DNA of 64,000 nucleotides. It comes from Acidimicrobiales bacterium (GTDB lineage Bacteria > Actinomycetota > Acidimicrobiia > Acidimicrobiales > Iamiaceae). The stretch is taken from NCBI GenBank assembly GCA_030448105.1, contig JAUJNP010000001.1:233303-297302 (forward strand). Direction: 5' to 3'. Below are positions 1 through 8,886 of this stretch, in pieces. Positions within the stretch are counted from its first letter, which is position 1; each line of letters opens with the position of its first letter. The position numbers were made by a program, and so were the translations under genes. Under the pieces are notes generated by a model. It did no database searches and was not told the DNA's origin. It saw only the letters and a list, made by a program, of their open reading frames with translations.

Positions 1-859
1 GCTCGTCCACCGGGCGGACCTGACCCACCACCTTGGTGACCAGGTCGATGTCGAGCAGGTAGCGCCACAGCACGGCGTAGACGTCGTGGTCGGCGGCGAC
101 CAGGTCCGTGACGATCACCGTGCTGGCGGACCCGACGTCGTTCCAGGCGCTCTTCACCCGGTAGGTGGCATACCCGTCGGGGCGGCCGTCGGCCCCCTCG
201 TGGAGGACCACGTAGAGGGCGCTGGCCCCGTTGCGCCGGCGCTCTCGGTCCCGCAACTTCTGCTCCCAGTACCGGTCACTGCGGCTCAGGGTGCCGGCCC
301 GCTGGCGCCGGCATCGCTCGTAGGCCTCAGCCAGCGGTCCGGCCGCCTCGGCGGCCTGCACCATGCGCAACCGGCCCGGCGCCTGCGGGGGTACCCGGAA
401 GGCGCTACGGGCCGTCTCCAACTCGACCGCCGCGTACCCCGTGGCCCACCCGTAGCCGTAGCGCCCGTAGATGCTCGTCTCCGAGGCGGTGAGCCCGGCC
501 AGGGCCTCACCCCGATCGACGATGTCGTCGAGCTGGCGTTCCATCATCCGCCGCAGCAGGCCCTGGCGGCGGTGGGTGGCGGCCACCCCCACCATGGTGA
601 CCCCGGCCATGGCCATGGTGCCGCCGCCGGGCACGGTGAGGTCGAAGCTGAAGGCGCCGGCCGCCCCCACCCACTCGTCACCGTCGACCACGCCGAGGCT
701 GCGCTCGGGCTCCCACACCAGGCGCTCGTCGTCGAGCGACTCGGCGCTCGGATCGGGCTCCCCGAAGGCACCGAAGACCGGGCGCAGGAAGTCGGCGAAG
801 TCGTCCTCGGTGGGCACCCGCAGTTCCAATGGCACGGCCGGGCAGTCTTGCACCGGCAC
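1..859 (-). CDS. Eis-like GNAT N-acetyltransferase (C-terminus outside window)
   Basis: The minus strand is open from about position 859 to the window edge, so the C-terminal part is missing. The translation begins around a GTG at 859 or 853 and reads through a GNAT core: a beta-strand ending in TMAMAGVTMVGVAATHRRQGL (residues near 85-105) is the acetyl-CoA binding segment (V-x-x-x-x-R-R-Q-G-L), followed by LLRRMMERQLDDI and YGRYGYGWAT. The YGRYGYG element and the long second half are typical of the Eis family (multi-acetylating GNATs, often fused to an SCP2-like domain). The start lies about 25 bases after the stop of the kinase gene, so the two may be co-transcribed. The substrate cannot be predicted. 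No ATG is available; start choice is uncertain within a few codons. Confidence 0.8.
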   Translation of the reverse strand, partial: MPVQDCPAVPLELRVPTEDDFADFLRPVFGAFGEPDPSAESLDDERLVWEPERSLGVVDGDEWVGAAGAFSFDLTVPGGGTMAMAGVTMVGVAATHRRQGLLRRMMERQLDDIVDRGEALAGLTASETSIYGRYGYGWATGYAAVELETARSAFRVPPQAPGRLRMVQAAEAAGPLAEAYERCRRQRAGTLSRSDRYWEQKLRDRERRRNGASALYVVLHEGADGRPDGYATYRVKSAWNDVGSASTVIVTDLVAADHDVYAVLWRYLLDIDLVTKVVGQVRPVDE

Positions 860-884
860 CGGCTGGGGGTCCCCGGGGTTTCGG

Positions 885-2327
885 TCAGTCGCCGCCGGCG
901 GCGGCGCAGTCGATGATGGCCGCCTGGATCGGGGCGGGGAGGTTGGTGGGGTCGGGGTTGCGGGCGAAGTCCTCGAAGTCCTCGAAGGGCACGGTGGCGG
1001 CGATGCGGTCGTAGATGCAGCCGCAGATCTCGGTGGGCTGGCCGTTGCGGGCGCACCCCTCGACGAAGTCCCGCCGGGCCTCGGGCGAGTACCCGGCGGC
1101 GGTCGTCGGCGTCTCGGTGGTGCGGGCATCGGTGGTCGGCGTCGAGGTGGTGATCGCCCTGGTGGTGGTGGTGCGGGGGCCGGCCTCACGGTCACCGTCG
1201 CCCAGCCGGAGGGCCACCAGCACACCGGCGCCGGCGAGGAGCAGCACCGCCAGCGCCCCCACCGCCACCAGCGCACCCCGGCCGCCGAACCGCCCGGGGG
1301 GCGCGGCCGCCGGTGCCGGAGGAGCGGCGCCTCCGAGGGCGGAGGCCGAGGCGAACTGTGGTTGCGCCCCGGGCGGCGAGGTGGCCACGGTGCCGACCGC
1401 CGGCATCGGGGCGGCCAGGGTGGCGCCCGTCAGACCGACGAGATGACCCGCGTAACGAGCCGGCACAGCCGGGCCGGCGCTGGGCGCCGAGCGCAGGGTG
1501 GTGACGGCCAGCCCGTGGTCGCGCTGGATCTGCTGGAGCCACTGGCCCACCTCGACCGCCGAGGCCGGACGGTCAGCGGGCTCGCGGGCCATGAGGGCGG
1601 CGATGAGGCGGGCAAGGTCGGGCGGTAGGCCGAGCGGTTGCAGCGGGGGCGACGGCTCGGTGGCGATCCGGTACAGGATGGCGGCCACCGAGTCCTCGCC
1701 GCCGGTGGTGTACGGCGCCCGGCCGGCGGCGATGGCGTAGAGCGTGGCCCCGAGGCCGTAGAGGTCGCTGGCCGGGCTGGCGCGCTCGCCCCGAAGCTGC
1801 TCCGGGGCGGTGAAGGTGACGGTGCCGGTGAGGACCCCGGCCGCCGTGCGGCTGGTGTCGCCGAAGCGGGCGATGCCGAAGTCGGCCAGCTGGTAGTCGC
1901 CGACGCGGTCGGTGAGCACGTTGGCCGGCTTCACGTCGCGGTGCAGGATGCCGGCGGCGTGGGCGCCGGCCAGGGCGTCGGCCACCTGCACGCCCGCCTT
2001 GACCACCTCGGTCCAGGGAGCGGGGCCGTGGGCGGCCAGCTTGGCCTGCAGGGAGCCGGCGGGCAGGTGCTCCATGGCGAGGAACGGCCGGCCGTCGGCG
2101 GTGACGCCGGTGTCGTGCACGGTGACCACGTGGGGGTGCCAGGACAGCGATCCGATGGCGTGGCACTCGGCCTCGAAGCGGGCCTTGGCGTCCTCGTCGG
2201 CCGGGTCGATGGCGGTCAGGACCTTGACCGCGACGGTGCGGTGGAGCTTGGGCTGGCGGGCCAGGTAGACGATGGAGAAGCCGCCGCGACCGAGCTCCCG
2301 CTCGATCTCGTAGCCGGGGATCTCCAT
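885..2327 (-). CDS. Membrane Ser/Thr protein kinase with small cysteine-containing external domain
   Basis: This 480-residue protein has a full Hanks-type kinase domain at its N-terminus: glycine loop GRGGFSIVY (13-21), ATP-anchoring lysine K35 in VAVK, catalytic HRDVKPAN, DFGIARFG and the TAPEQ substrate loop. A Pro/Ala-rich linker leads to one predicted membrane helix (about 350-373), then a Thr-rich stalk and a short external domain with four cysteines (about C425, C435, C437, C474), which could form two disulfides. It is a clear paralogue of the kinase at 12210-13808 (both carry SLSWHPHVVTVHDTG) but the external domain differs. It lies 43 bases downstream of gatB on the same strand. The target is unknown; a role in sensing an envelope signal is inferred from the architecture. 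Confidence 0.93.
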   Translation of the reverse strand: MEIPGYEIERELGRGGFSIVYLARQPKLHRTVAVKVLTAIDPADEDAKARFEAECHAIGSLSWHPHVVTVHDTGVTADGRPFLAMEHLPAGSLQAKLAAHGPAPWTEVVKAGVQVADALAGAHAAGILHRDVKPANVLTDRVGDYQLADFGIARFGDTSRTAAGVLTGTVTFTAPEQLRGERASPASDLYGLGATLYAIAAGRAPYTTGGEDSVAAILYRIATEPSPPLQPLGLPPDLARLIAALMAREPADRPASAVEVGQWLQQIQRDHGLAVTTLRSAPSAGPAVPARYAGHLVGLTGATLAAPMPAVGTVATSPPGAQPQFASASALGGAAPPAPAAAPPGRFGGRGALVAVGALAVLLLAGAGVLVALRLGDGDREAGPRTTTTRAITTSTPTTDARTTETPTTAAGYSPEARRDFVEGCARNGQPTEICGCIYDRIAATVPFEDFEDFARNPDPTNLPAPIQAAIIDCAAAGGD

Positions 2328-2370
2328 CCGGCGAATGTACCGGCCCCCGAGTGGCCGGGACCGGGCAGGA

Positions 2371-3849
2371 TCAGGCGCGTCGCCGCTCGAGCAGCTCCTT
2401 GACCGCCCGTCCGTCGGCCCGGCCGGACGTGGCCCGCATCACCTGGCCCACGAAGAACCCGGCGAGCTTGCCCCGGGCCTTGTCGTCGCCCGCGCGGTAC
2501 GCCTCCCACTCCCCCGGGTGGGCGACGATGACGGCGTCGACGGCGACGTCGAGGGCGTCGGCCCCCATGGCCTCGAAGCCGCGTGCGGCGGCGATCTCGG
2601 CCGGGGAGGCGGGCGAGGTGACCATCTCGGCGAGGACGGCCTTGGCCTGGGTGGCGGTGAGCTGCCCGGCCCCCTCCATGGCTATGAGGGCCACCAGTCG
2701 GCCGGGCTCCAGCTCGGCGCCGCCGGGGCCGGCCAGGTTCTGCTCCACGTGGACGAGCACCCGCGCCGGGTCGGCACCACCCTCGATGGCGGCCAGGGCC
2801 TGGCCGTCCTGGCCCCGCTCCACGAGGAGGGCCACGCCCTCATGGGGCAGGTCGACTCCGGCGGCGGCGGCCAGGGTGCCTCGGCGCTCGGCCGGCAGGA
2901 CCGGCATCGACGCCCGCACCCGCTCGATCCACTCGGCGTCGGGGGCGAGGGGCACCAGATCGGGCTCGGGGAAGTAGCGGTAGTCCTCGGCCTCCTCCTT
3001 GGAGCGCATGGCGTCGGGCTCGGGGAAGTAGCGGTAGTCCTCGGCCTCCTCCTTGGAGCGCATGGCGTGGGTGCGGCCGTCGCTCTCGTCCCAGTGGCGG
3101 GTCTGTTGGGTGACCTTCTCGCCGGCGAGGAGCAGGTCGACCTGGCGAGCCGCCTCGTGTTCGATGGCCCGTCCGAGCGACCGCAACGAGTTGAGGTTCT
3201 TGACCTCGCAGCGGGTGCCGAGCTCGGCGCTGCCCTCGGGGCGGACCGACACGTTGGCGTCGACCCGCAGGGAGCCCTCCTCCATCTTGCCGTCGCTCAC
3301 CCCGGTGGCCACGAGCACGGCCCGCAGCTCGGCGACGTAGCGCCGGGCGTCGGCCGCGCTGCGCAGGTCGGGGCGGGACACGATCTCGAGCAGGGGAACG
3401 CCGGCCCGGTTGTAGTCGACGAGGGAGTAGTCGGCCCCCGTGATCCGCCCGTGGCCGCCGACGTGGGTGGACTTGCCGGTGTCCTCCTCCAGGTGAGCCC
3501 GCTCGATGCCGACCCGCGTGCCGTTCGGAAGCTCCAGCCAGCCGTCGACGTCGATGGGCCGGTCGTACTGGGAGATCTGGAAGTCCTTCGGCATGTCCGG
3601 GTAGAAGTAGTTCTTCCGGGAGAACACCGAGGGCCGGATCTCGCAGTGCAGGGCGAGGCCGAGGCGGATGGCCAGCTCCACCGCCCGCTCGTTCAGCACC
3701 GGTAGCGAGCCCGGCAACCCGAGGGAGACGGGATCGACGTCGGTGTTGGGGGCGCTGCCGAAGCGGTTCGGCGCCCCCGAGAACATCTTGGTGGCGGTGG
3801 CCAGCTCGGCGTGCACCTCCAAGCCGATCACCGTCTCCCATCCGTCCAT
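2371..3849 (-). CDS. gatB: Asp-tRNA(Asn)/Glu-tRNA(Gln) amidotransferase subunit B
   Basis: GatB binds misacylated Glu-tRNA(Gln) or Asp-tRNA(Asn) and activates the side chain for amidation by ammonia from GatA. The protein starts MDGWETVIGLEVHAEL, the normal GatB N-terminus, so the ATG at 3849 was chosen although the frame is open further upstream through repeat DNA. FSRKNYFYPDMPKDFQISQYD, the GSLRVDANVSVRP segment and the C-terminal YqeY-like helical domain are present. Odd feature: the conserved motif around SKEEAEDYRYFPEPD occurs twice in a row because of a perfect 54-bp in-frame duplication (2960-3068), which adds 18 residues. gatC and gatA are about 6.5 kb away on the same strand and do not form a continuous gatCAB operon with it. 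Confidence 0.97.
   Translation of the reverse strand: MDGWETVIGLEVHAELATATKMFSGAPNRFGSAPNTDVDPVSLGLPGSLPVLNERAVELAIRLGLALHCEIRPSVFSRKNYFYPDMPKDFQISQYDRPIDVDGWLELPNGTRVGIERAHLEEDTGKSTHVGGHGRITGADYSLVDYNRAGVPLLEIVSRPDLRSAADARRYVAELRAVLVATGVSDGKMEEGSLRVDANVSVRPEGSAELGTRCEVKNLNSLRSLGRAIEHEAARQVDLLLAGEKVTQQTRHWDESDGRTHAMRSKEEAEDYRYFPEPDAMRSKEEAEDYRYFPEPDLVPLAPDAEWIERVRASMPVLPAERRGTLAAAAGVDLPHEGVALLVERGQDGQALAAIEGGADPARVLVHVEQNLAGPGGAELEPGRLVALIAMEGAGQLTATQAKAVLAEMVTSPASPAEIAAARGFEAMGADALDVAVDAVIVAHPGEWEAYRAGDDKARGKLAGFFVGQVMRATSGRADGRAVKELLERRRA
2960..3068 (-). repeat. Perfect 54-bp tandem duplication inside gatB
   Basis: Positions 2960-3013 and 3014-3067 are identical, with one further matching base at 3068. 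The unit is 18 codons, so the reading frame is kept. It encodes D-A-M-R-S-K-E-E-A-E-D-Y-R-Y-F-P-E-P, a very conserved GatB segment that other GatB proteins carry once. Confidence 0.97.
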
Positions 3850-3888
3850 GGGTTCAGGGTAGGCGGGTGGCCGGAGGAGGCCGCTAGC

Positions 3889-4004
3889 ACGTCCGCCGAC
3901 CCCGCCCCCCGCCTCTGAACGGCGGCGCCTCCAGCGCTGGCCGGTAGACGTCCGCCGACCCCGCCCCCCGCCCTGAACGGCGGCGCCTTCGGCGCCGGCC
4001 GGTA
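3889..4004 (-). repeat. Two tandem copies of a 57-58 bp intergenic palindromic repeat (family 1)
   Basis: Copy A is 3889-3946 and copy B is 3948-4004, separated by one base. Read on the minus strand each begins TACCGGCC(G/A)GCGC and ends GGGGTCGGCGGACGT. Copy B contains CGGCGCC-GAA-GGCGCCG, a perfect 7-bp stem with a 3-base loop. Related copies lie at 43353-43409 and 44350-44406, in the opposite orientation in window coordinates. The element fills the gap between gatB and the SDR gene and lies outside both genes. Confidence 0.9.
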
Positions 4005-4014
4005 GGTTTCTGCG

Positions 4015-4833
4015 ATGACTCGAACCGTGCTCACCACCGGCGCCAACTCCGGCATCGGGCTCGCCACCGTGGTCGAGGTGGCCCGCCGCGGCTTTCGCTC
4101 GATCGGAAGCGTGCGTTCGGAGGCCAAGGCCGAGGCGGTGGCCAAGGCGGCCGCCGAGCACGAGGTGGAGGTGGAGACCGTGCTGCTCGACGTCACCGAC
4201 GCCGAGCGCTGCGCCGAGGTGGTGGCCGAGGTGGGACCGCTGTTCGGGCTGGTCAACAACGCCGGCTACGGCCTCACCGGCGCGGTGGAGGACGTGCCCG
4301 ACGACGAGGCCCGGGCCATCCTCGACACCATGGTGATGGCCCCCGTGCGCCTCGCCCGCCTCGCCCTGCCCGCCATGCGCGAGGCCGGCGACGGGCGGAT
4401 CGTGAACGTGTCATCGATCTACGGGCTCACCACCACTCCCCTAACCGGGTGGTACCAGGCGTCCAAGCACGCCCTGGAGGCCATCACCGACGCCCTGCGC
4501 ATGGAGGTGGCCGGCGACGGGATCAAGGTGGTGCTCATCGAGCCGGGCGGTTTCCGCACAGGGATCTGGGAGGAGTTCGAGCGCGACATCGCCAAGCGGG
4601 GCGACTCCCGCTTCGGCGGCGCCTACCGCCGCACCGAGCAGCTCATGCGCCTGTCCGGTCCGTTGATGGGCGACCCCCAGCAGTGCGCCCGGGTGATCGC
4701 CGGGGCGGTGGCGTCGGGCCGGCCCCGGGCCCGCTACCTGGTGGGCTACGACGCCCAGGCGATGGCCCTCATGGACCGCCTCACCCCGACCCTGGTGAAG
4801 GACACCGTCACCCGCCTGAGCCTCGGCCTGTAA
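4015..4833 (+). CDS. SDR family NAD(P)-dependent oxidoreductase
   Basis: This 272-residue protein is a classical short-chain dehydrogenase/reductase: TGANSGIG nucleotide-binding loop (8-15), LDVTDAE acidic residue after beta-3, NNAGYG, active-site serine in NVSSIYG and Y-x-x-x-K in WYQASKHALE, followed by EPGGFRTG. It is cytoplasmic with no signal or membrane segment. The ATG at 4015 follows directly after the repeat block. The next gene on the strand starts 77 bases further on. The substrate is not predictable; sequence style resembles actinobacterial SDRs annotated as oxidoreductases or retinol-dehydrogenase-like enzymes. Confidence 0.92.
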   Translation: MTRTVLTTGANSGIGLATVVEVARRGFRSIGSVRSEAKAEAVAKAAAEHEVEVETVLLDVTDAERCAEVVAEVGPLFGLVNNAGYGLTGAVEDVPDDEARAILDTMVMAPVRLARLALPAMREAGDGRIVNVSSIYGLTTTPLTGWYQASKHALEAITDALRMEVAGDGIKVVLIEPGGFRTGIWEEFERDIAKRGDSRFGGAYRRTEQLMRLSGPLMGDPQQCARVIAGAVASGRPRARYLVGYDAQAMALMDRLTPTLVKDTVTRLSLGL

Positions 4834-4910
4834 CCCGGTCGAGACCGCGTACCTTGGCGGGGGAACGCGGCCAGCTCGGCACCCGGTGCCACGTTACGAG
4901 GAGGAGCGCG

Positions 4911-5600
4911 ATGAGCGGTCGACCGGCGAGCTGGAGCCCTCCCGCCCCCGGCCGCCTGGCGGCCGACGGGGCCCGGGCGGCGGCCGAGCTGGCCGCCATG
5001 GGGGCGGCCCTGCCCTTCCTGCGCCGGGCGCCGAGGGGCGACGGGCACCCGGTGCTGGTCCTGCCCGGTCTCACCGCCAGCGACCGCTCCACCCGCCCGC
5101 TGCGGGCCTTCCTCCGCGACCGCGGCTACCACGTCCACGGCTGGAGGTTGGGCGCCAACGTCGGACCGACCAGCCAGATCCTCTCGGGGCTGCGCGCCCG
5201 GATGGAGGCTCTCGGCGACCAGCACGGCCAGCCGGTCAGCCTGATCGGATGGAGCCTGGGCGGCATCTACGCCCGCCAGATCGCCCGTTCCACGCCCCGG
5301 GCCGTGCGCGACGTCATCACCCTCGGCTCGCCGTTCCGCATCTCGGGAGGTGGGCCGCCGTCCTGCCCGGTGACCGCGGTCTACACCCGGGCCGACGGGG
5401 TGGTCGACTGGCGCACCTGCCTGGAGGACCCGGGCCCCCGCCGGGAGAGCATCGAGGTGCGGGCCAGCCACACCGGCCTGGGCCACCACCCCGCCGTGCT
5501 CCTGTTGATCGCCGACCGCCTGGCCCAACCGGACGGCACGTGGTCGCCGTTCCAGCCCACCGCCACGTGGCGACGGCTGGGCGGCGTGGGCGCGGCGTAA
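4911..5600 (+). CDS. Alpha/beta hydrolase fold protein
   Basis: A 229-residue protein with an alpha/beta-hydrolase layout: [13 protein letters not shown] early beta-strand with the oxyanion region, the nucleophile elbow [10 protein letters not shown] (G-W-S-L-G), a later acidic segment ([10 protein letters not shown]) and a late SHTGLGHHP histidine. The ATG at 4911 has a strong Shine-Dalgarno (GAGGAGGAGCG) 5-6 bases upstream, which fixes the start; the longer open frame upstream is not coding. It resembles PGAP1/lipase-like esterases of actinobacteria, but the substrate is unknown. Confidence 0.88.
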   Translation: MSGRPASWSPPAPGRLAADGARAAAELAAMGAALPFLRRAPRGDGHPVLVLPGLTASDRSTRPLRAFLRDRGYHVHGWRLGANVGPTSQILSGLRARMEALGDQHGQPVSLIGWSLGGIYARQIARSTPRAVRDVITLGSPFRISGGGPPSCPVTAVYTRADGVVDWRTCLEDPGPRRESIEVRASHTGLGHHPAVLLLIADRLAQPDGTWSPFQPTATWRRLGGVGAA

Positions 5601-5616
5601 GCGGAATTGGCACGGC

Positions 5617-7928
5617 GTGAGCGAGGGGGACGGCAGGGCCCCGTCGCCGCGGACCGCCTATGAGGGGTTCGGCGGCCGGGTGGGGCGGACCATGGCCGGG
5701 TCGGAGGGCTGGTGGCCGCCGGCGCCGGGGCCGCCGCCCGGCGCCCCCAACGTGCTGGTCGTCCTGGCCGACGACCTGGGGTTCTCCGACCTCGGCTGCT
5801 ACGGCAGCGAGATCGCCACCCCCCACCTCGACGCCCTGGCCGCCGAGGGCGTCCGCTCCCGCAACCACCACGCCACGCCGATGTGCTCGCCCACCCGAGC
5901 GGCGTTGCTGACCGGGCTCAACCCCCACCTGGCCGGCGTGGGCCTCGGCGCCCACAGCGACCCCGGCTTCCCACCGCAGCCGAGATCTTCCGCGACAACG
6001 GCTACTTCACGTGCATGGTCGGCAAGTGGCACCTCACCAAGGACTCCCACTGCTCCGACGCCGGCCCGTTCGACTCCTGGCCGCTGGCCCGGGGCTTCGA
6101 CCGCTACTACGGGATCCTCGACGGGTTCACCAACCTGCACCACCCGCACCGGCTGGTGCAGGACAACGCCCCCGTGGAGGTCGACCGCTACCCCGACGGC
6201 TACTACTTCACCGACGACATCACCGACCGCGCCATCGCCATGGTGCGCGCCGCCAAGGCGTCCAACCCCGCCCGGCCGTTCTTCTGTTACTTCGCCCACG
6301 GCTCCGTGCACGCCCCGCTGCACGCCAACGCCGAGGACATCGCCCGCTACCGCGGCCGTTACGACGAGGGGTGGGACGCGCTGCGGGCCGAGCGGTTCGC
6401 CCGCATGCGGGCCACCGGCGTGATCCCGCCCGGGGTGCGGCTCCCGCCTCGCAACGCCGAGCCCGGCCACGACGTGCGCCCGTGGGCGGAGCTGCCCGAG
6501 GGTGAGCAGCGCCTGGCGGCCCGCTACATGGAGGTGTACGCGGCCATGGTCGACAGCATCGACCAGAGCTTCGGCCGCCTGCAGGCGGCCCTGGCCGAGA
6601 TGGGCGAGCTCGACGACACCATCGTGGTGTTCACCTCCGACAACGGGGCGTCGCGGGAGGGCGAGGTCGAGGGCACCACCGGCTACTACGTGCACCTCCT
6701 CGGTGCCACCGACGTCGACGCCGACCTCGCCCGCATCGACGGCATCGGCGGCCCCACCTCGATCCCGCACTACCCGCGCGGCTGGGCCATGGCCTGCGGC
6801 ACCCCGTTCCGGCTCTACAAGATCAACACACACGCCGGCGGCCACCAGGTCCCGCTGATCGTGCGGGGCCCGGATCGCCTGGGTCTGGCGGCGCCGGGGT
6901 CGTGGAGGGGGCAGTACACCTATGTGACCGACGTGCTGCCCACCCTGCTGGAGCTGACCGGGCTGGAGGCGCCCTCGGAGCGCCAGGGCCGGCCGGCCAA
7001 GCCGATGACCGGGTGCAGCTTCGTGCCGGTGCTGCGCGACCCCGACGCCCCCCCGGCGCACGCCGAGCAGTACGTCGAGATGGCCGGGCACCGCGGCTAC
7101 TACCGCGACGGGTGGGAGGTGGTCACCCTGCACCGGCCCCTCACCGACTTCGGGGATCACGAGTGGGAGCTGTACGACCTCGTCGCCGATCCCACCGAGA
7201 CGACCGACCTGGCCGGCCAGCACGCCGACCGGGTGGCCGACCTGGCGGCGGCATGGGAGGAAGCGGCGTGGGCCAACCAGGTGTACCCCCTGGACGAGGG
7301 CAGCCAGGTGCGCTTCCTCATCCGCCCGCCGGGCGACGAGGTGTTCGCACGGCCGGTGACGCTGGTGCCGGGCACGCCGACCCTGGAGCGGTGGCGCTCG
7401 CTCCAGCTGGTGATGATCCGCTCCTTCACCATCACCATCCGCGTGCGGGTGGGCGACGGCGACGAGGGAGTGCTCGTCGCCCACGGCGATCAGGGCGGGG
7501 GCTATGTGGTGTGGCTCGACGACGGCGGCGTGCACGTCGCCCACAACGACGGCCGGGGCCGGCTCCGCACCCTCGACGCCGGGCCGGTGGCCCCGGGTGA
7601 CCGGGAGATCGGCGTGGCCTTCACCGCGCCCGGGGCCAACGTGTGGAACGTAGCGGTGAGGGTCGACGGTGCCGACGCCGTCGGGGCGGGCGGCGCCGGC
7701 GGCCGAGCGGAGAGTTGGCCGTGCCTGTTCCCGATGGCGCCGTTCGAGGGCATCGACGTCGGGCTCGACCGCCGCTCGCCGGTGTCGTGGCCGCTGTACG
7801 AACGCCACGGCCCGTACCCCTACACCGGCGCCATCACCGACGTGACCTACACGCCCGGACCGCCCGCCCCCGACGCCCCCGCCAACCTGATCGAGGCGCT
7901 CCGAGAGGTGGGTCGCCGCTTCGAGTGA
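5617..7928 (+). pseudogene. Arylsulfatase, broken by a deletion with frameshift near 5965-5985
   Basis: Type I sulfatases hydrolyse sulfate esters using a formylglycine made from Cys in C-x-P-x-R. The first part (5617 to about 5970, GTG start) reads [19 protein letters not shown] and the intact signature [12 protein letters not shown]. After SDPGFP the frame changes: the remaining protein continues in the +2 frame as [12 protein letters not shown]...GKWHL and runs to the stop at 7928 with TSDNGAS, DVLPTLLELTG and a C-terminal beta-rich segment. Family members normally have about a dozen residues between GFP and AAEIF that are absent here, so a deletion of about 38-41 bases, not a multiple of three, explains the break. 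Either the gene is inactive or the deletion is an assembly error. Ends 10 bases from the convergent neighbour. Confidence 0.85.
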
Positions 7929-7938
7929 GAGTGCTCGA

Positions 7939-8886
7939 TCAGCGGGACCGGGCCCAGCTGCGCACCGCGAACACCGGCGGCCGCTGGGCGTCGCCGGCGC
8001 AGGTGAGGATGCGAAGCTCCTCGCCGTCGGAGCGCTCCACCTCGGCCTGCCAGATCGCCTCCCCTTGGCCGTCGGCGGTGCGGGCGGTGAGGGTCACGCC
8101 CCACCGCCTGCGCCGGTCGTCGAGGGCGGCACGGGCGATCACGGCGACGTCGTCGAGGCCGACCAGTCCCTCCCGGCGGCGGAGATCGATCTCGGCCGCC
8201 TGCTCGGGCGGGGTGTGGAAGCACCGACCCCGGTAGCAGGCGAGGTCGATCCGCCCCTGGTGGTGCTCCTCGAGCAGGGTCGCCGCCCGTTCCGGCGGCA
8301 CCCGGCCGTAGTAGACGCCGGTCGGGAGGCACACCAAGTTGGCCGCGAAGCGGTCGCCCCCGATGTGCGAGCACTCGAACACGGCGTCGTCGGGACACGC
8401 CTCGGTCAGCTCCCGGTACACGGGCCGTCCGAACTCGGCGCAGCAGGCGTCGTGCTTGCCGTTGGTGCACACGAGGAACACCGGCGGGTGGCCCACCGCG
8501 CCGGGACCGGCCGCCGCCGCCATCGTCGCCCGGAGGTCGACGGCGAGGAGCTCCTCGGCCGCCGCCACCTGCCCTGACACCACGCCGCTTGACACCACGC
8601 CGCCGAGAGCCGGCTCGGTGCGGGCCGCGAACCAGCGCCGGGCCAGGGGCTCGCCGTCGGACGAGCCCACGCCCTGGCGCACCAGCACCACCCGGGCGTG
8701 CACCTCGTCCGCACGGGCGGCCAGGGCGCGGGCCACGGCGGCGTCGAGGCGGCTTTCGAAGAGGGCGTCGCGACCCCAGGATCCGGGCTGCTCCACCAGG
8801 AGCCACCGCCGCACCCGAGAGGCGGTGGCGTCGAGCGGCTCGTCGAGCCGTCGGGACACGTGGGCGCAGCGGTCGGCCGCCTTCAC
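7939..8886 (-). CDS. Sucrase/ferredoxin-like [2Fe-2S] thioredoxin-fold protein
   Basis: The 315-residue protein matches the sucrase/ferredoxin-like family: WLLVEQPGSWG, VFLVCTNGKHDACCAEFGRP (the C-x8-C-C type cluster-binding region), CSHIGGDRFAANLVCLPTGVYYG, then a C-terminal conserved GRCFHTPPEQAAE region and RWGVTLTAR. It is cytoplasmic. The start is the GTG at 8886, which overlaps the JmjC stop as GTGA; the frame is open upstream but runs antiparallel through coding sequence of its neighbour. With the preceding two genes it forms a translationally coupled trio. I infer that it supplies or handles electrons or iron for the adjacent oxygenase, or acts in the same modification pathway; there is no direct evidence in the sequence for that role. 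Confidence 0.9.
   Translation of the reverse strand: MKAADRCAHVSRRLDEPLDATASRVRRWLLVEQPGSWGRDALFESRLDAAVARALAARADEVHARVVLVRQGVGSSDGEPLARRWFAARTEPALGGVVSSGVVSGQVAAAEELLAVDLRATMAAAAGPGAVGHPPVFLVCTNGKHDACCAEFGRPVYRELTEACPDDAVFECSHIGGDRFAANLVCLPTGVYYGRVPPERAATLLEEHHQGRIDLACYRGRCFHTPPEQAAEIDLRRREGLVGLDDVAVIARAALDDRRRRWGVTLTARTADGQGEAIWQAEVERSDGEELRILTCAGDAQRPPVFAVRSWARSR

Noticed and set aside
2371..4161. Longer gatB start at 4161
   Set aside because: The extension is coded by family-1 repeat DNA and by sequence antisense to the SDR gene; the GatB fold starts at the ATG at 3849.
5799..7808. A 669-codon minus-strand frame opposite the sulfatase
   Set aside because: Antisense to clear sulfatase sequence; His/Val/Gly-rich low-complexity translation.
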